Source: Campylobacter sp. RM16704
Lineage (GTDB): Bacteria; Campylobacterota; Campylobacteria; Campylobacterales; Campylobacteraceae
DNA: 64,000 bases
Reading direction: 5' to 3'
NCBI RefSeq assembly: GCF_000816245.1
Contig: NZ_CP007769.1
Coordinates: 218,464-282,463 of the forward strand
The position numbers and the translations under genes were made by a program. The notes beneath the pieces were generated by a model. That model ran no database searches. It had not been told where the DNA came from and saw only the letters and a list, made by a program, of their open reading frames with translations. This document shows, one piece after another, positions 17,615-28,056 of this stretch (its first letter is position 1; each line of letters begins with the position of its first letter).

Positions 17615-18715
17615 ATGGATAATTACGAATACAGCGAACTTTTAAAAAAATTAAAAAATAAAGTTGGAAATATAGCTTCTATTATTAAACCTGAGGAGAT
17701 AAAAGCAAGATTAAAAGAAATAGAGAATTTAGAAAATTCTCCTTCTTTTTGGAGTGATGTAAAACAAGCAGGAGTAATTGGAAAAGAAAAAACTAAAATT
17801 TCAAATTTGCTTAAAAATTATGATAATGCAAATAATGCATTAAATGATGCAAGCGAGCTTTTTGATCTTGCTAATAGTGAAAATGACCTAGATACCATAG
17901 AAGCTTTATTTGAAGATGCAAACAAGCTAGAAGATCTTATTGTAAATCTTGAAATTTCTATGCTTTTAAGCGGAGAAAATGATGGCAAAAATGCCATAGT
18001 TTCTATTCACCCAGGAGCTGGTGGGACTGAGAGCAATGACTGGGCAAGTATGCTTTATAGGATGTATTTAAGATTTTGTGAAAGAGAAGGTTTTAAAGTA
18101 GAAACGCTTGATTTTCAAGAAGGTGAAGAAGCTGGACTTAAAGATGTGAGCTTTTTAGTTAAGGGTGAAAATGCTTATGGGTATTTAAAGGCTGAAAATG
18201 GCATTCATCGTTTAGTAAGAACTTCTCCTTTTGATAGTGCAGGGCGTCGTCACACGAGTTTTTCTAGTGTGATGGTTTCTCCTGAACTTGATGATGATAT
18301 AGAAATAGAAATTGAGGAAAAAGATATAAGAATTGATTATTATAGAGCAAGTGGGGCAGGTGGACAGCATGTTAATAAAACAGAATCGGCTGTACGTATT
18401 ACACATATGCCAAGTGGTATAGTAGTGCAATGCCAAAATGATAGAAGTCAGCATAAAAACAAAGCGACAGCCTTTAAAATGCTAAAGTCACGCCTTTATG
18501 AACTTGAACTTATGAAGCAGCAAGATGAAGCAAATTCAAGCGAAAAAAGTGAGATAGGTTGGGGTCATCAAATTCGCTCTTATGTTCTTTTTCCTTATCA
18601 GCAAGTTAAAGATACACGCTCAAATGAGGCTTTTTCACAAGTTGATAATATTTTAGATGGAGATATTAAAAAAATCATAGAAGGTGTTTTAATAGCACAA
18701 AAAGCACAAGATTAA
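17615..18715 (+). CDS. prfB: Peptide chain release factor 2
   Basis: RF2 releases nascent chains at UGA and UAA. The catalytic GGQ loop ([15 protein letters not shown], about residues 246-260) and the SPF stop-codon recognition tripeptide (RTSPFD) are present. The protein is 366 aa, full length, read in one frame: there is no in-frame UGA near codon 25, so the programmed +1 frameshift used by many bacteria is absent here. The universal-stress gene follows after 19 bp. Confidence 0.96.
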   Translation: MDNYEYSELLKKLKNKVGNIASIIKPEEIKARLKEIENLENSPSFWSDVKQAGVIGKEKTKISNLLKNYDNANNALNDASELFDLANSENDLDTIEALFEDANKLEDLIVNLEISMLLSGENDGKNAIVSIHPGAGGTESNDWASMLYRMYLRFCEREGFKVETLDFQEGEEAGLKDVSFLVKGENAYGYLKAENGIHRLVRTSPFDSAGRRHTSFSSVMVSPELDDDIEIEIEEKDIRIDYYRASGAGGQHVNKTESAVRITHMPSGIVVQCQNDRSQHKNKATAFKMLKSRLYELELMKQQDEANSSEKSEIGWGHQIRSYVLFPYQQVKDTRSNEAFSQVDNILDGDIKKIIEGVLIAQKAQD

Positions 18716-18734
18716 TACTACAAAAGGATAATAA

Positions 18735-19571
18735 ATGGAAAAAATTCTAGTTTGTGTGGATGTTTTAGAGCCTTGCAAGGATAGTTTGTATTATGGGGTG
18801 TATTTAGCTAAAAAGCTAGATTTACCTTTAATGTTTTTATACACTATAGAGCCAAATTTTACTAATGCTGAATTAGCTTGTAGTTTTGGTATAGGTGCTA
18901 GTGGATGTGTGATAGAAGATTTAGTAGAAGAGCAAAATCAAAAAACTGAAAATCTTTGCAAAAAAGGACAAAGAATTTTAGAAGAATTTTGTGCTTATGC
19001 AAAAGAACAAGGCGTCAAAGAATGCTTTAGTGTGCAAAGAGATGGGGACTTGGAAGAAGTTTTAAAAGAATATAATGATCAAATAAGACTAGCTATTGCA
19101 GGTTTAAAAGGTGGTGGCAAGAAAAATAAAATAGGCATTCATACAGAAGAATTAGTAAGAGCTTTAAATGTGCCTATTTTGCTTGTAAATTCTACATTTA
19201 AAGAGATAAAAAGTGTGATGATGGCTTATGATGGAAGTAATTTGGCTAAAAAGGCCATAGAGCAAGCCATTAAAAGACCTATTTTTAAAGAAGCTAAGCG
19301 TTATGTGGTAAATGTATCTAAAGATGAAAAAGCCTCTTGTGAGTTATTAGCTCAAGTAAGTCAAATTTTTAAAGAAGCAAAATTAAATGTGCAAACACAG
19401 CATTTAAATGGCGATATTACCCAAGCTTTGTTTGATTTTGGTGAACAAAATGATATAGATTTGTTGATTATGGGGGCTTATTCACACCATTGGTTAAAAA
19501 GTATTTTATTTGGCAGTTTAACAAATGAGATTTTAACTAAGGCTAAAAAACCTTTATTGTTGATACGTTAA
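18735..19571 (+). CDS. Tandem universal stress protein (UspA family)
   Basis: Two UspA folds in tandem: residues 1-150 (start KILVCVDVLEPCKDSL) and 155-278 (start SVMMAYDGSNLAKKA). The second ends with the nucleotide-binding type motif MGAYSHHWLKSILFGSLTNEIL, close to the G-2x-G-9x-GS/T pattern of ATP-binding Usp proteins. Its cellular role is unknown; such proteins are tied to stress tolerance. It probably shares prfB's promoter. Confidence 0.85.
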   Translation: MEKILVCVDVLEPCKDSLYYGVYLAKKLDLPLMFLYTIEPNFTNAELACSFGIGASGCVIEDLVEEQNQKTENLCKKGQRILEEFCAYAKEQGVKECFSVQRDGDLEEVLKEYNDQIRLAIAGLKGGGKKNKIGIHTEELVRALNVPILLVNSTFKEIKSVMMAYDGSNLAKKAIEQAIKRPIFKEAKRYVVNVSKDEKASCELLAQVSQIFKEAKLNVQTQHLNGDITQALFDFGEQNDIDLLIMGAYSHHWLKSILFGSLTNEILTKAKKPLLLIR

Positions 19572-19653
19572 TTTTTATAATTTTTTATGTAAAAATAAAA
19601 CCATAATAAAAATTACAATTTTAAGTTAAATTGTTTAAACTTTTTATATTTTA

Positions 19654-19681
19654 AGCAGGTAAGTAATTTTACCTACCTGCT
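19654..19681. terminator. Hairpin between the Usp gene and the DUF285 gene
   Basis: AGCAGGTA / TACCTGCT stem with a 12-nt inner part that itself contains GGTAA/TTACC-type pairing. It lies between two converging genes and may serve both, but neither side has a long T run. Confidence 0.5.
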
Positions 19682-19685
19682 ATGA

Positions 19686-20288
19686 TTAATGCTTTAACAT
19701 ATATTTACTTTGAAATTCTTCATGACCTAATATTTTTTGTGTATTGCAATTTTTGTCAATATCCAATTTTTTAATATCATGATGAAAATTGGTGCAATTA
19801 TGAAGTAAAAATGCCATTGTTTTAGCATTATGAACATCCCAATTTGATAAATCTTGGTCAAATTGCTTGCAATTTTCAAACATATGAGCTAAAGTTATAG
19901 CATTATGAACATCCCAATTTTCTACTTTATGGTTAAATTTAAAACAATTACAAAACATATATTTTGTATCTTTGACTTTTGACATATTCCAAGAAGATAA
20001 GTCTTGATCAAATGATTCACAATCAAAAAACATACCTTCCATATTTTCAACATTTTTAACATTCCATTTAGATATATCACTATTGAAGCTTTTGCAATAA
20101 TAAAACATATAAGACATATCTTTGACATTTGATACATCCCATTTTTCTATGCCAGAAAAATCAGTTCTAGTAGAATAATAAAACAAGTAAGACATATCAG
20201 TAATTAAGCTTACGTCAATTTCACTTAATTTAATAAGCTCTTCTCTAACAAGAGCAACTAATTCATATTTTGTTTTAGGCATAAACAT
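19686..20288 (-). CDS. BspA-like leucine-rich-repeat / DUF285 protein
   Basis: From residue 30 to 175 the protein is built of repeats of about 33 residues with the pattern W(D/N)VxNxxxMxxMFxxCxxFxxD(L/I)SxW; five copies are visible. This is the DUF285/BspA repeat, common in Mycoplasma lipoproteins and in BspA surface proteins. There is no signal peptide, so it may be cytoplasmic here. An AAAGGAG lies just before the chosen ATG. It is an isolated gene in a very AT-rich setting with long flanks, which suggests acquisition by transfer. Function unknown; protein binding is a guess. Confidence 0.75.
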   Translation of the reverse strand: MFMPKTKYELVALVREELIKLSEIDVSLITDMSYLFYYSTRTDFSGIEKWDVSNVKDMSYMFYYCKSFNSDISKWNVKNVENMEGMFFDCESFDQDLSSWNMSKVKDTKYMFCNCFKFNHKVENWDVHNAITLAHMFENCKQFDQDLSNWDVHNAKTMAFLLHNCTNFHHDIKKLDIDKNCNTQKILGHEEFQSKYMLKH

Positions 20289-20477
20289 GTTCGCTCCTTT
20301 TATTGTTATTTAACAATATAATTATAATATTATTTAAATATAAAAATTAAATAATTAAATGTAAATTTAATAAAGTTTATAATTTTTTTTGAATATTGTT
20401 TCATTATGTAACTATAAATTTTATTTTGATATATTTAAAATATTTTTAAAAAATTTAAATTATATTAGGAAAATATA

Positions 20478-20505
20478 AATTTCCTAGTTTTAAAATTAGG
20501 AAATT
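20478..20505 (-). terminator. Terminator of the yeiH-like gene
   Basis: AATTTCCTA / TAGGAAATT perfect 9-bp stem with a 10-nt loop; its right arm overlaps the gene's stop codon, and on the minus strand a T-rich stretch follows. Confidence 0.7.
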
Positions 20506-21547
20506 ACATTAAAATATTAACTAGAAAAATTCCAAAAATTACAAGCCATATAAAAAGTATAAATGCCATTAAGAATGGTTTTAATCCAGCATTTTTTATA
20601 ACATCTTTATGAATATTAACACCAAGTGCTACCATAGATATAGAAAGCAATAAAGTGTCTATAGTTTCAATATTTGATTTAATATGTTTTATAGCAAAAG
20701 GTGTGTTTAGTATATCTAAAGAACTAATAACACTTGCAACTAAAAATAATAAAGCAAAGTAAGGAATATTATTTTTAATAGATACTTTTTCTTTTCCTTT
20801 GTTTAAAAATTTCAAAGAATAAACTGCTAAAAATATTAAAAAAGGAACTAGCATTAAAACCCTAATCATCTTTTCTATCACAGCACTATCACCTGCTTTT
20901 ATGGCTTCACCAGCTGCAACTGCATGTGCGACCTCGTGTAAAGTAGCTCCCATAAAATATCCCATTTGTTCGGTATTAAAAAAATCAAACCAGCCAAGAT
21001 TCCAAGCTAAAGGATATAAAAACATTCCCAAGGTTCCAAAAACTACCACAGTGCAAATTGCCACTCCAACTCTTGAAGATCCTCCCTTTACTATGCTTTC
21101 GCTTGCCATTACAGCAGCAGCCCCACATATACTTGAACCACTACTAATTAAAATACTCTCTTTTAAATCAAGCTTGAATAATTTTCCTAAAATAAGTCCT
21201 ATAAAAAATGTAGAAAATACTATGATAAAAGCTAAAGTTATGCCTTCTAAACCAGCTTTTTGAATATCGTTAAATGTAATTCTAAAACCATAAAGAATAA
21301 TACCAAGCCTTAAAATTTCTTTAGTGGCAATACCCAAAACACCTGTTTTTTTTAGTAAATTTGCATTTTGATGTGCAAAATTTCCTATTAAAGCTCCAAG
21401 ACATACTGCTATAATTAATGCAGAAATTCCTATATTTTTAAAGAAGTTAAGCTCTGAAATAGCATAAGCACAAAATGCTAAAACAAATAATAATAAAAAC
21501 CCTTCAAATTTGCGACCTTTGTATATTTTTTTATGTCTAATATGCAT
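20504..21547 (-). CDS. YeiH/UPF0324 family membrane protein, putative exporter
   Basis: A 347-aa protein with about ten hydrophobic helices and the family motifs GILRLGIILYGFRIT-like (residues about 75-95), SGSSICGAAAVMA and LHEVAHAVAAG. Some members are annotated as sulfate or sulfonate exporters, but this is weakly supported. It diverges from an adjacent LysR-type gene, the classic layout for a regulator and its target, matching Cj0999c-Cj1000. Transport substrate unknown. Confidence 0.8.
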   Translation of the reverse strand: MHIRHKKIYKGRKFEGFLLLFVLAFCAYAISELNFFKNIGISALIIAVCLGALIGNFAHQNANLLKKTGVLGIATKEILRLGIILYGFRITFNDIQKAGLEGITLAFIIVFSTFFIGLILGKLFKLDLKESILISSGSSICGAAAVMASESIVKGGSSRVGVAICTVVVFGTLGMFLYPLAWNLGWFDFFNTEQMGYFMGATLHEVAHAVAAGEAIKAGDSAVIEKMIRVLMLVPFLIFLAVYSLKFLNKGKEKVSIKNNIPYFALLFLVASVISSLDILNTPFAIKHIKSNIETIDTLLLSISMVALGVNIHKDVIKNAGLKPFLMAFILFIWLVIFGIFLVNILM

Positions 21548-21613
21548 ATTTATCCTTTCATTTTTTATAATTTTAACTATTTTTTTATGATAAGAAAAAT
21601 TAATTTTATTTGT

Positions 21614-21619
21614 TATAAT
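21614..21619 (+). promoter_or_regulatory. -10 box of the LysR-type gene
   Basis: TATAAT in the context TTTGTTATAATG, 28 bp upstream of the start codon, in the 99-bp divergent gap with the yeiH-like gene. Confidence 0.5.
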
Positions 21620-21646
21620 GATTAAAAATATTTATCAAGGAAAATT

Positions 21647-22513
21647 ATGACTTTTAAACAAATTAAATATTTTCAAGCTTTAAGTAAAAATTTGAATTTA
21701 AGAGCTTGTGCTAAAGAATTAAACATAACTCAATCTGCATTGTCTTTGGCTATTTTTGAACTTGAAAAGAATTTGAATGTAAAACTTTTTGATAGAAAAT
21801 CTAAATTTTTAACTTTAAATGAAAAAGGAAAAACTTTTCTAAAAAAAATTTCACCTTTAATTTTGGAATTTGAACGCATTGAAAAAATGATGCAAAATGA
21901 TGAAAATTATGAATTAAATATGAAAGTAAGTCAAAACATAGGAACATTTTTAATGGCAAATGTTTTAAATAATAAAAATGATAGGATTAAATTAGAATTA
22001 TCTTTGGATAATAGTAAAAATATTATAAAAAGTGTTTTAGAAAAAGATATTGACTTAGGTATTATTGAAGGAATTTGTAAAGATAAAGATTTAGAAAAAA
22101 TTAAAATATGTAATGATGAGCTTATAGTAGTTAGCCATAATGAATTTAAAAATGAATATTTTATTGATGAATTGAAAAATTATCAATGGTTAAGTAGGGA
22201 AAAAGGTTCTGGAGCTAAAGAGGTTTTTTTAAATGCCTTACCAAAAGATGTGAAATTAAATTTAATGTATGAGCTAAATTCCACTGCTATGATTAAAGAA
22301 TTAGTAAAAAAAGGAAATTTTTTAGCAGTATTACCTAAATTTAGTATTAAAGAAGAATTAGAAAATAAAAAACTATTTCAAGTAAGATTAAAAAATTTTA
22401 AAATTTCAAGAGAGCTTTTTATAATTTATCATAAAAACAAAGAGCTTAATAAAAATTTTTTAAACTTTTGTCAATTTTTATTAAAGCAGATACAAAAAGA
22501 CATTTTAGAATAA
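21647..22513 (+). CDS. LysR-type transcriptional regulator
   Basis: Residues 1-60 are the winged helix-turn-helix ([39 protein letters not shown]), followed by the periplasmic-binding-like effector domain to residue 288. Length is normal for the family. The divergent neighbour encodes the YeiH-like exporter, its likely target. The 3' end overlaps the convergent murD by 9 bp. The effector is unknown. Counterpart of Cj1000. Confidence 0.88.
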   Translation: MTFKQIKYFQALSKNLNLRACAKELNITQSALSLAIFELEKNLNVKLFDRKSKFLTLNEKGKTFLKKISPLILEFERIEKMMQNDENYELNMKVSQNIGTFLMANVLNNKNDRIKLELSLDNSKNIIKSVLEKDIDLGIIEGICKDKDLEKIKICNDELIVVSHNEFKNEYFIDELKNYQWLSREKGSGAKEVFLNALPKDVKLNLMYELNSTAMIKELVKKGNFLAVLPKFSIKEELENKKLFQVRLKNFKISRELFIIYHKNKELNKNFLNFCQFLLKQIQKDILE

Positions 22514-23704
22514 TTTTTTAATACATTCTTTAAAAATACTACCTCTTTCTTCATAAGACTTGAATTGATCTAAACTTGCACAAGCAGGGCTTAGCAATGC
22601 TACTTCATTGCTAGTTAAGTTTTGATTGATTTTTTCAACCGCATTAGGTAAAAATTCACAAGAATGTGCTTTTAAATTAGCATTTTTAGCATATTCAAGC
22701 ATTTTATTTGTACTTTTTCCTATGGCATAAAGCTCTATGTTAAGATTTTTCATAAAAGAAAATAAAGCACTTAAATCTACTCCCTTATCATCACCACCTA
22801 TAATAAGATGAATTTTTTTATCTTTGTAGCGTTTTAGTGCTGCTAAAGTAGCATCAAGATTTGTTGCTTTAGTATCATTTACCCAAAGCCTATTTTTAAG
22901 ATCAAATATTTCTTCAAGTTTATTTTTTTCAATCTTAAACTCATTTAACAATTCATACGAGCAATGATCGAGTATGATTTTTTCTATACTTAATGCAATT
23001 ATTGCATCTAGTAAAAAAGGAGTTTTAAAATTAATTTTTTTAATATCAATTTGCATTTTTTTAGCTAAATCTTGCTCATCTTCATAGCTTATAATAAAGG
23101 CATGAGTTGGATAATTTTCATATTTTTTAGGTAAGATTGCAACATCGTTTTCATTCATTCTTTCAAGTACACTAAGTTTTGCTTGTTCATAATCATTAAA
23201 ACTTTTATGCCAAGAAAGATGATCGGGCGTGATAGGCAAAAGTGCATAGATTTCAGGTTTAGCTATTTTGGTGTAAAAAAGTGAAAATGAAGAACTTTCT
23301 AAAATCCATAATTTCGCATTAGTATCCATTTGTGCCAAAGGAATTCCTATATTTGCTCCCATTTGTGCATTGATATGTTTTAAGAGATGATGCGTCATTT
23401 GAGTGGTGGTAGTTTTACCATTTGTTCCACTTATCCAAACACTTTTTGGCATAGCATCATAAAAAAAATCATATTCACTGCTTAAATTTTTTGCTTGTTG
23501 CACAAGAAAATGATCATTAGGAAAACCAGGACTTGGTATTTCTAAATCACTCATTAAAGGATCAAATTTGCAAGGTGGTAAAAGTGTATTGCCAAATTCA
23601 TCTTTACTAATACTTGTAAAATGATCATCATAAATATTGCAATTTCCAAAACGCTGTGCAAAAGCTTTAGTTGTTTTTCCGTATCCAAAAAGTGAAATTT
23701 TCAT
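22505..23704 (-). CDS. murD: UDP-N-acetylmuramoylalanine-D-glutamate ligase
   Basis: MurD adds D-Glu to UDP-MurNAc-L-Ala with ATP in cytosolic peptidoglycan synthesis. The Mur-ligase ATP loop [11 protein letters not shown] (about residues 92-102) and the C-terminal [11 protein letters not shown] and [19 protein letters not shown] motifs are present. It is 399 aa, a little shorter than E. coli MurD. The ATG overlaps the mraY stop by one base (TAATG), giving a coupled mraY-murD pair, as in Cj0433c-Cj0432c. Confidence 0.95.
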   Translation of the reverse strand: MKISLFGYGKTTKAFAQRFGNCNIYDDHFTSISKDEFGNTLLPPCKFDPLMSDLEIPSPGFPNDHFLVQQAKNLSSEYDFFYDAMPKSVWISGTNGKTTTTQMTHHLLKHINAQMGANIGIPLAQMDTNAKLWILESSSFSLFYTKIAKPEIYALLPITPDHLSWHKSFNDYEQAKLSVLERMNENDVAILPKKYENYPTHAFIISYEDEQDLAKKMQIDIKKINFKTPFLLDAIIALSIEKIILDHCSYELLNEFKIEKNKLEEIFDLKNRLWVNDTKATNLDATLAALKRYKDKKIHLIIGGDDKGVDLSALFSFMKNLNIELYAIGKSTNKMLEYAKNANLKAHSCEFLPNAVEKINQNLTSNEVALLSPACASLDQFKSYEERGSIFKECIKKLF

Positions 23705-24762
23705 TATCTTAACTTTATACTAATTAATGCAATGATATTTGCAAGTAAGGCTATCATCCAAAAACGCACAATGATTTTATTTTCCACCCAGCCTATTTTT
23801 TCAAAATGATGGTGAATCGGTGCCATTTTAAAAACTCTTTTATTGAAAATTTTAAAACTTCCTACTTGCAAGATTACTGAAATGGTTTCTAAAACAAATA
23901 CAAAGCCTATGAGTAAAAGTAAAATTTCATTTTTACTTACTATGCCAAGATAGCCTATAAATGCACCTATACTTAAACTTCCACTATCTCCCATAAAAAC
24001 TTGTGCAGGATAGCAGTTATACCATAAAAAGCCCATTAAAGCACCAATTAATGCTGATGTTAACACAACAAGTTCTCCTAGACCTTGAACTTTAGGTAAA
24101 AATAAGTAAGAGCTATAAATAGCATTTCCACATAAATATAAAAAAGCACCAAGACTTAAAAGAGAAAATATAGAAGGCACGGTTGCAAGACCATCAAGTC
24201 CATCGGTTAAATTTACGGCATTAGAACTTGAGATAATAACTAAAACCCATAAAAATAGCATAAATACCCCGCCATCAAAAATAGCATACTTATAAAATGG
24301 TAGATAAAATTCTGTGTTTATATTAAAAAAGTATAACAATAAAATACATATAAAAGCAGCACTAAGCTGTCCAAAAAGTTTCATTTTAGGGCTAAGTCCT
24401 GCGTGGTTATCTTTTTTTAAAATTTTACCCAAATCATCTACTAAGCCTATAGTGCAAAATAGTGCTAAACACAATAATCCAACTATAACAAAGCTATTGT
24501 TTAAGTCAGCACTGAAAATGCTAGCTATAATGGTAGCAAAGATAAAAACAAGTCCACCCATAGTAGGTGTATGAGATTTAGCTTTGTGTGATTGTGGAGC
24601 GTATTCATAAATAGGTTGGTTTGCTTTTTTATTTTGAGCCCATTTAATAAATTTTGGCATTAAATATAAACTCAAAAATAAAGCAATAAAAAATGCAAAA
24701 CCAGCACGAACGCTAATGTAAGAAAAAAACATATAATTTGTATATTCTGTAAGATAAAGCAA
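23704..24762 (-). CDS. mraY: Phospho-N-acetylmuramoyl-pentapeptide transferase
   Basis: MraY transfers phospho-MurNAc-pentapeptide to undecaprenyl phosphate (lipid I), in the inner membrane. It is a polytopic protein with about ten helices, and the family motifs [39 protein letters not shown] and [10 protein letters not shown], plus the C-terminal APIHHHFEK. An ATG at 24813 is open, but TTG 24762, eight bases after AAGG, gives a 352-aa protein that begins [10 protein letters not shown], as expected from relatives, so it is chosen. Confidence 0.93.
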   Translation of the reverse strand: MLYLTEYTNYMFFSYISVRAGFAFFIALFLSLYLMPKFIKWAQNKKANQPIYEYAPQSHKAKSHTPTMGGLVFIFATIIASIFSADLNNSFVIVGLLCLALFCTIGLVDDLGKILKKDNHAGLSPKMKLFGQLSAAFICILLLYFFNINTEFYLPFYKYAIFDGGVFMLFLWVLVIISSSNAVNLTDGLDGLATVPSIFSLLSLGAFLYLCGNAIYSSYLFLPKVQGLGELVVLTSALIGALMGFLWYNCYPAQVFMGDSGSLSIGAFIGYLGIVSKNEILLLLIGFVFVLETISVILQVGSFKIFNKRVFKMAPIHHHFEKIGWVENKIIVRFWMIALLANIIALISIKLR

Positions 24763-24841
24763 AATTTTTAACCTTATGTTTGTTTTTTTAAAACATAATT
24801 TTAGTAAAATCATATAAATAAATTATAAAAAAGAGTAAAAA

Positions 24842-26320
24842 ATGTATCAAAAATGTATTTTGATAATAACAGATGGTATAGGACATAATAAAAATTCAAA
24901 TTACAATGCTTTTTTTCACGCTAAAAAACCAACTTATGATGAGCTTTTTGAAAATACCCCTAATGTTTTGATAAAAACAAGTGGTTTAGCAGTTGGCTTG
25001 CCTGAAGGTCAAATGGGTAATAGCGAAGTAGGTCATATGTGTATAGGTAGTGGTCGTATAATTTATCAAAATTTAGTTAAGATAAATAAAGCTATAGAAA
25101 ATGATACTTTAAAAGATAATAAAGCTTTAAAAGAATTATTGCAAAAATGCAAAAGAGTACATATTGTAGGGCTTTATAGTGATGGTGGGGTGCATTCTAT
25201 GCATACGCATTTTAATGCACTTTTAAAAATTTGCAAACAAGAAAACAAAGAAGTTTTTGCACATGCTATTAGTGATGGTAGGGATTGCCCACCAAATTCG
25301 GGTTTAGAATTTATAAAGTCCTTGCAAGAATTTTGTAAAAAAGAAGATATAAATTTTGCTTCTTTATCGGGAAGATTTTATGCTATGGATAGAGATAAGC
25401 GTTATGATAGAATCAAGCTTTATTATGATGCTTTGTTTGCTAAGGCACCAAAGTGTGATGATTTTGTGCAATTTATACAAAAAAGCTACGATGAAAATAT
25501 CACAGATGAATTTTTAACTCCGGTTGTTAGTCAAAGCTTTGATGGGATTAAAGCAGAAGATGGTGTGATTTTTATCAATTTTAGAAATGATAGAATGCGC
25601 CAATTAGTCGCTTCTCTAACGCAAGAAAATTTTAATGAATTTTCAAAAGAAGTGCTTGTAAAAAATACTATTACTATGAGTTTATATGATGAGAATTTTA
25701 AACTTCCTGTAATGTTTGAAAAAGAAGAATTGAATAATACTTTAGCTTCTGTAATAGCTAATGCAAATTTAACTCAACTTCACACAGCTGAAACTGAAAA
25801 ATATGCCCATGTAACCTTTTTCTTTAATGGAGGAAAAGAAGAATTAGAGTGCAATGAAACAAGAATTTTAATCCCAAGCCCTAAAGTAAAAACATATGAT
25901 GAAAAACCTCAAATGAGTGCTAAAGAAGTTACAGATGAGGTACTTAAGGGTATAGAAAATGGAATGGATTTTATCGTAGTAAATTTTGCAAATGGTGATA
26001 TGGTGGGACATACGGGTAATTTTAATGCAGCTATAAGAGCAGTTGAATGTGTGGATGAGTGTTTGGGTAAGGTTATTGCTAAAGCAAGAGAGCAAGGATA
26101 TGCTTTTATTATCACTTCAGATCATGGAAATTGTGAAGCAATGAAAGATGAAAATGAAAATATGCTCACTAATCACACAACCTTTGATGTTTTTGCTTTT
26201 GTAGAAGCTAAAGGAGTAGATAAGCTTAAAGAAGGTATGGGGCTTAGTAATATAGCACCAAGCGTGCTTAAAATTTTAAACTTGCCCATTCCAAAAGAAA
26301 TGGATGAAGCTTTATTTTAA
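24842..26320 (+). CDS. gpmI: 2,3-bisphosphoglycerate-independent phosphoglycerate mutase
   Basis: GpmI interconverts 3- and 2-phosphoglycerate with a Mn-dependent alkaline-phosphatase-like site. Key motifs are ITDGIGHN (metal Asp in the first strand), MGNSEVGH (phosphoserine near residue 62), DGRDCPP, GRFYAMDRDKRYDR and the C-terminal TSDHGNCE with NHTT. Length 492 aa is normal. fabG follows after 14 bp with its own RBS. Matches Cj0434. Confidence 0.95.
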   Translation: MYQKCILIITDGIGHNKNSNYNAFFHAKKPTYDELFENTPNVLIKTSGLAVGLPEGQMGNSEVGHMCIGSGRIIYQNLVKINKAIENDTLKDNKALKELLQKCKRVHIVGLYSDGGVHSMHTHFNALLKICKQENKEVFAHAISDGRDCPPNSGLEFIKSLQEFCKKEDINFASLSGRFYAMDRDKRYDRIKLYYDALFAKAPKCDDFVQFIQKSYDENITDEFLTPVVSQSFDGIKAEDGVIFINFRNDRMRQLVASLTQENFNEFSKEVLVKNTITMSLYDENFKLPVMFEKEELNNTLASVIANANLTQLHTAETEKYAHVTFFFNGGKEELECNETRILIPSPKVKTYDEKPQMSAKEVTDEVLKGIENGMDFIVVNFANGDMVGHTGNFNAAIRAVECVDECLGKVIAKAREQGYAFIITSDHGNCEAMKDENENMLTNHTTFDVFAFVEAKGVDKLKEGMGLSNIAPSVLKILNLPIPKEMDEALF

Positions 26321-26334
26321 TTTAAAGGAGAACA

Positions 26335-27078
26335 ATGAAATTTAGTGGAAAAAATGTTTTAATAACAGGTGCAAGTAAAGGTATAGGTGCAGCGATAGCT
26401 AAAGAATTAGCAAGTTATGGTTTAAAAGTTTGGATTAATTATAGGAGCAAGCCTGAACTTGCTGATGCGCTAAAAGAAGAGATAGAAAAAAGTGGCGGTT
26501 GTGCAGCTGTGATTAAATTTGATGCAAGTGTTGAAGAAGAATTTATGAGTGCTATAGCTACTATTGTTGAAAGTGATGGTGAACTTAGTTATTTGGTTAA
26601 TAATGCAGGTATTACTAATGATAAATTAGCTCTTAGAATGAGTATGGATGATTTTTCCTCAGTGATTAATGCTAATTTAAATTCAAGCTTTTTAGGTTGC
26701 AGAGAAGCACTAAAAACTATGAGTAAAAAGCGTTTTGGTGCGGTTGTAAATATTGCTTCTATAGTTGGAGAAATGGGAAATGCAGGCCAAACTAATTATA
26801 GTGCTAGTAAAGGTGGTATGATAGCTTTAACAAAGTCTTTTGCAAAAGAAGGTGCTGCTAGAAATATAAGATATAACTGTATTACTCCAGGTTTTATAAA
26901 AAGTGATATGACTGAAGTTTTAAGTGATGAAATAAAACAAAATTATATTAACAATATCCCTTTAAAGCGTTTTGCAGATGCAAGCGAGGTAGCTCAAGCT
27001 GTGGCGTTTTTATTAAGCAATCATTCTTCTTATATTACAGGGGAAATTTTAAAAGTCAACGGTGGGCTTTATATGTAA
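26335..27078 (+). CDS. fabG: 3-oxoacyl-[acyl-carrier-protein] reductase
   Basis: FabG reduces 3-ketoacyl-ACP with NADPH in fatty-acid elongation. A 247-aa short-chain dehydrogenase with cofactor loop TGASKGIG (residues 11-18), NNAG, the catalytic Ser in NIASIVG, and YSASKGG (Tyr and Lys). RBS AAAGGAGA before the ATG. Unlike in many bacteria, it is not next to acpP and fabF, which lie 16 kb away. A terminator shared with acpS follows. Confidence 0.95.
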   Translation: MKFSGKNVLITGASKGIGAAIAKELASYGLKVWINYRSKPELADALKEEIEKSGGCAAVIKFDASVEEEFMSAIATIVESDGELSYLVNNAGITNDKLALRMSMDDFSSVINANLNSSFLGCREALKTMSKKRFGAVVNIASIVGEMGNAGQTNYSASKGGMIALTKSFAKEGAARNIRYNCITPGFIKSDMTEVLSDEIKQNYINNIPLKRFADASEVAQAVAFLLSNHSSYITGEILKVNGGLYM

Positions 27079-27101
27079 AAGCAAGGTTTTTAACCTTGCT
27101 T
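27079..27101. terminator. Bidirectional terminator between fabG and acpS
   Basis: AAGCAAGG / CCTTGCTT stem with a 7-nt T-rich loop directly after fabG; the acpS stop codon lies inside it. Confidence 0.8.
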
Positions 27102-27446
27102 AGTTTCTATAGCCACTACTGCTATAGCAAAACCCCCATCATGTGCTACGCTTACACTTGCTGATTTTATATTAAATTCTTGCATGACTTTTTGAGAAAA
27201 ACTAATATGTGGAGCATTTTTATTATCTTTAGAGATGATGATGTCAAAAAAAGAACATTCTTTAGAAATTCCAACCCCCAAAGCCTTAGAAGCAGCTTCT
27301 TTGATAGCCCAAAATCCGGCTAGAGTGTTGGTATTTTTTATATAACTTTGCTCTTGCTTGGATAAAAATTTATCCAAGAAAAGCATTTTGTGTTTTTTAT
27401 AAATTTTTTCTATGCGTGAGCATACAATTATATCACAGCCTATCAT
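27090..27446 (-). CDS. acpS: Holo-[acyl-carrier-protein] synthase
   Basis: AcpS moves 4'-phosphopantetheine from CoA to Ser36 of ACP. The 118-aa protein has the metal-binding start [15 protein letters not shown] (Asp5 region) and the [12 protein letters not shown] motif at about residues 46-57. It overlaps the stop of fliL by one base (TAATG) and so is coupled to it. The order fliL-acpS matches Cj1408-Cj1409 of C. jejuni. Confidence 0.93.
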   Translation of the reverse strand: MIGCDIIVCSRIEKIYKKHKMLFLDKFLSKQEQSYIKNTNTLAGFWAIKEAASKALGVGISKECSFFDIIISKDNKNAPHISFSQKVMQEFNIKSASVSVAHDGGFAIAVVAIETKQG

Positions 27447-27991
27447 TAAGATACTACAAAGTCGGTAAAATAGATATTTTTAACAAAACCATCAGTTAAA
27501 ACTTCATTAATTTTACCAGTTAGCTCATCTTTTAATCTTTCTTTACCCTTTGTTGTGCTTACCTCTTCAAAAGTTTTTGAAGTTAAAGTTCTGATAATAA
27601 TATCTCTAATAATAGCAACTTTTTTATCAAGCTCAGGAGTTAGAGTTTCAACATTTTGTTCAAGCTGAATGGTGCATTTTACATATCTTGAGCCACCATC
27701 ACTTAATAAATTTAAAGTAAAAGGTGCTAAAGGATACATCACACCAATATTTGCATAATCACTTCCTCTAGCTGCTACAGCATTTGTTTTTTTAGGAGTT
27801 TGTGCAACTTGAGCGTTTTCTTCATTTTGTGGAGTAGGATTTTCTTCTGAATTGCCACTAAACATCAAATAGGCAATTGCACCTACAATTACAAGTAAAA
27901 AAACAAATAAAAATACTACAATTATGATTACTAAAATATTGCCACTCTTTTTCTTTGGTTTTGTTTGTTCATCTAGCGTATCATCAGCCAT
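27446..27991 (-). CDS. fliL: Flagellar basal-body-associated protein FliL
   Basis: FliL is an inner-membrane protein that associates with the stator and basal body. The 181-aa chain has a short basic cytoplasmic start, one membrane helix (about residues 19-45, [26 protein letters not shown]), a Pro/Gln/Asn-rich linker and a periplasmic SPFH-like domain ending in the conserved [12 protein letters not shown]. It is cotranscribed with acpS. Confidence 0.93.
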   Translation of the reverse strand: MADDTLDEQTKPKKKSGNILVIIIVVFLFVFLLVIVGAIAYLMFSGNSEENPTPQNEENAQVAQTPKKTNAVAARGSDYANIGVMYPLAPFTLNLLSDGGSRYVKCTIQLEQNVETLTPELDKKVAIIRDIIIRTLTSKTFEEVSTTKGKERLKDELTGKINEVLTDGFVKNIYFTDFVVS

Positions 27992-28056
27992 TTTTTTCCT
28001 TTTGATTAAAATTTAAACACTATTGTATCAAAAAATATTTTTTTTAAAAACATTTA

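Noticed and set aside
17615-17700. Programmed frameshift in prfB
   Set aside because: There is no in-frame UGA near codon 25; the gene is one continuous frame.
24763-24813. Longer N-terminus for MraY, beginning at 24813
   Set aside because: The 17 extra residues are polar and basic and unlike the family; TTG 24762 has an RBS and gives the expected start.
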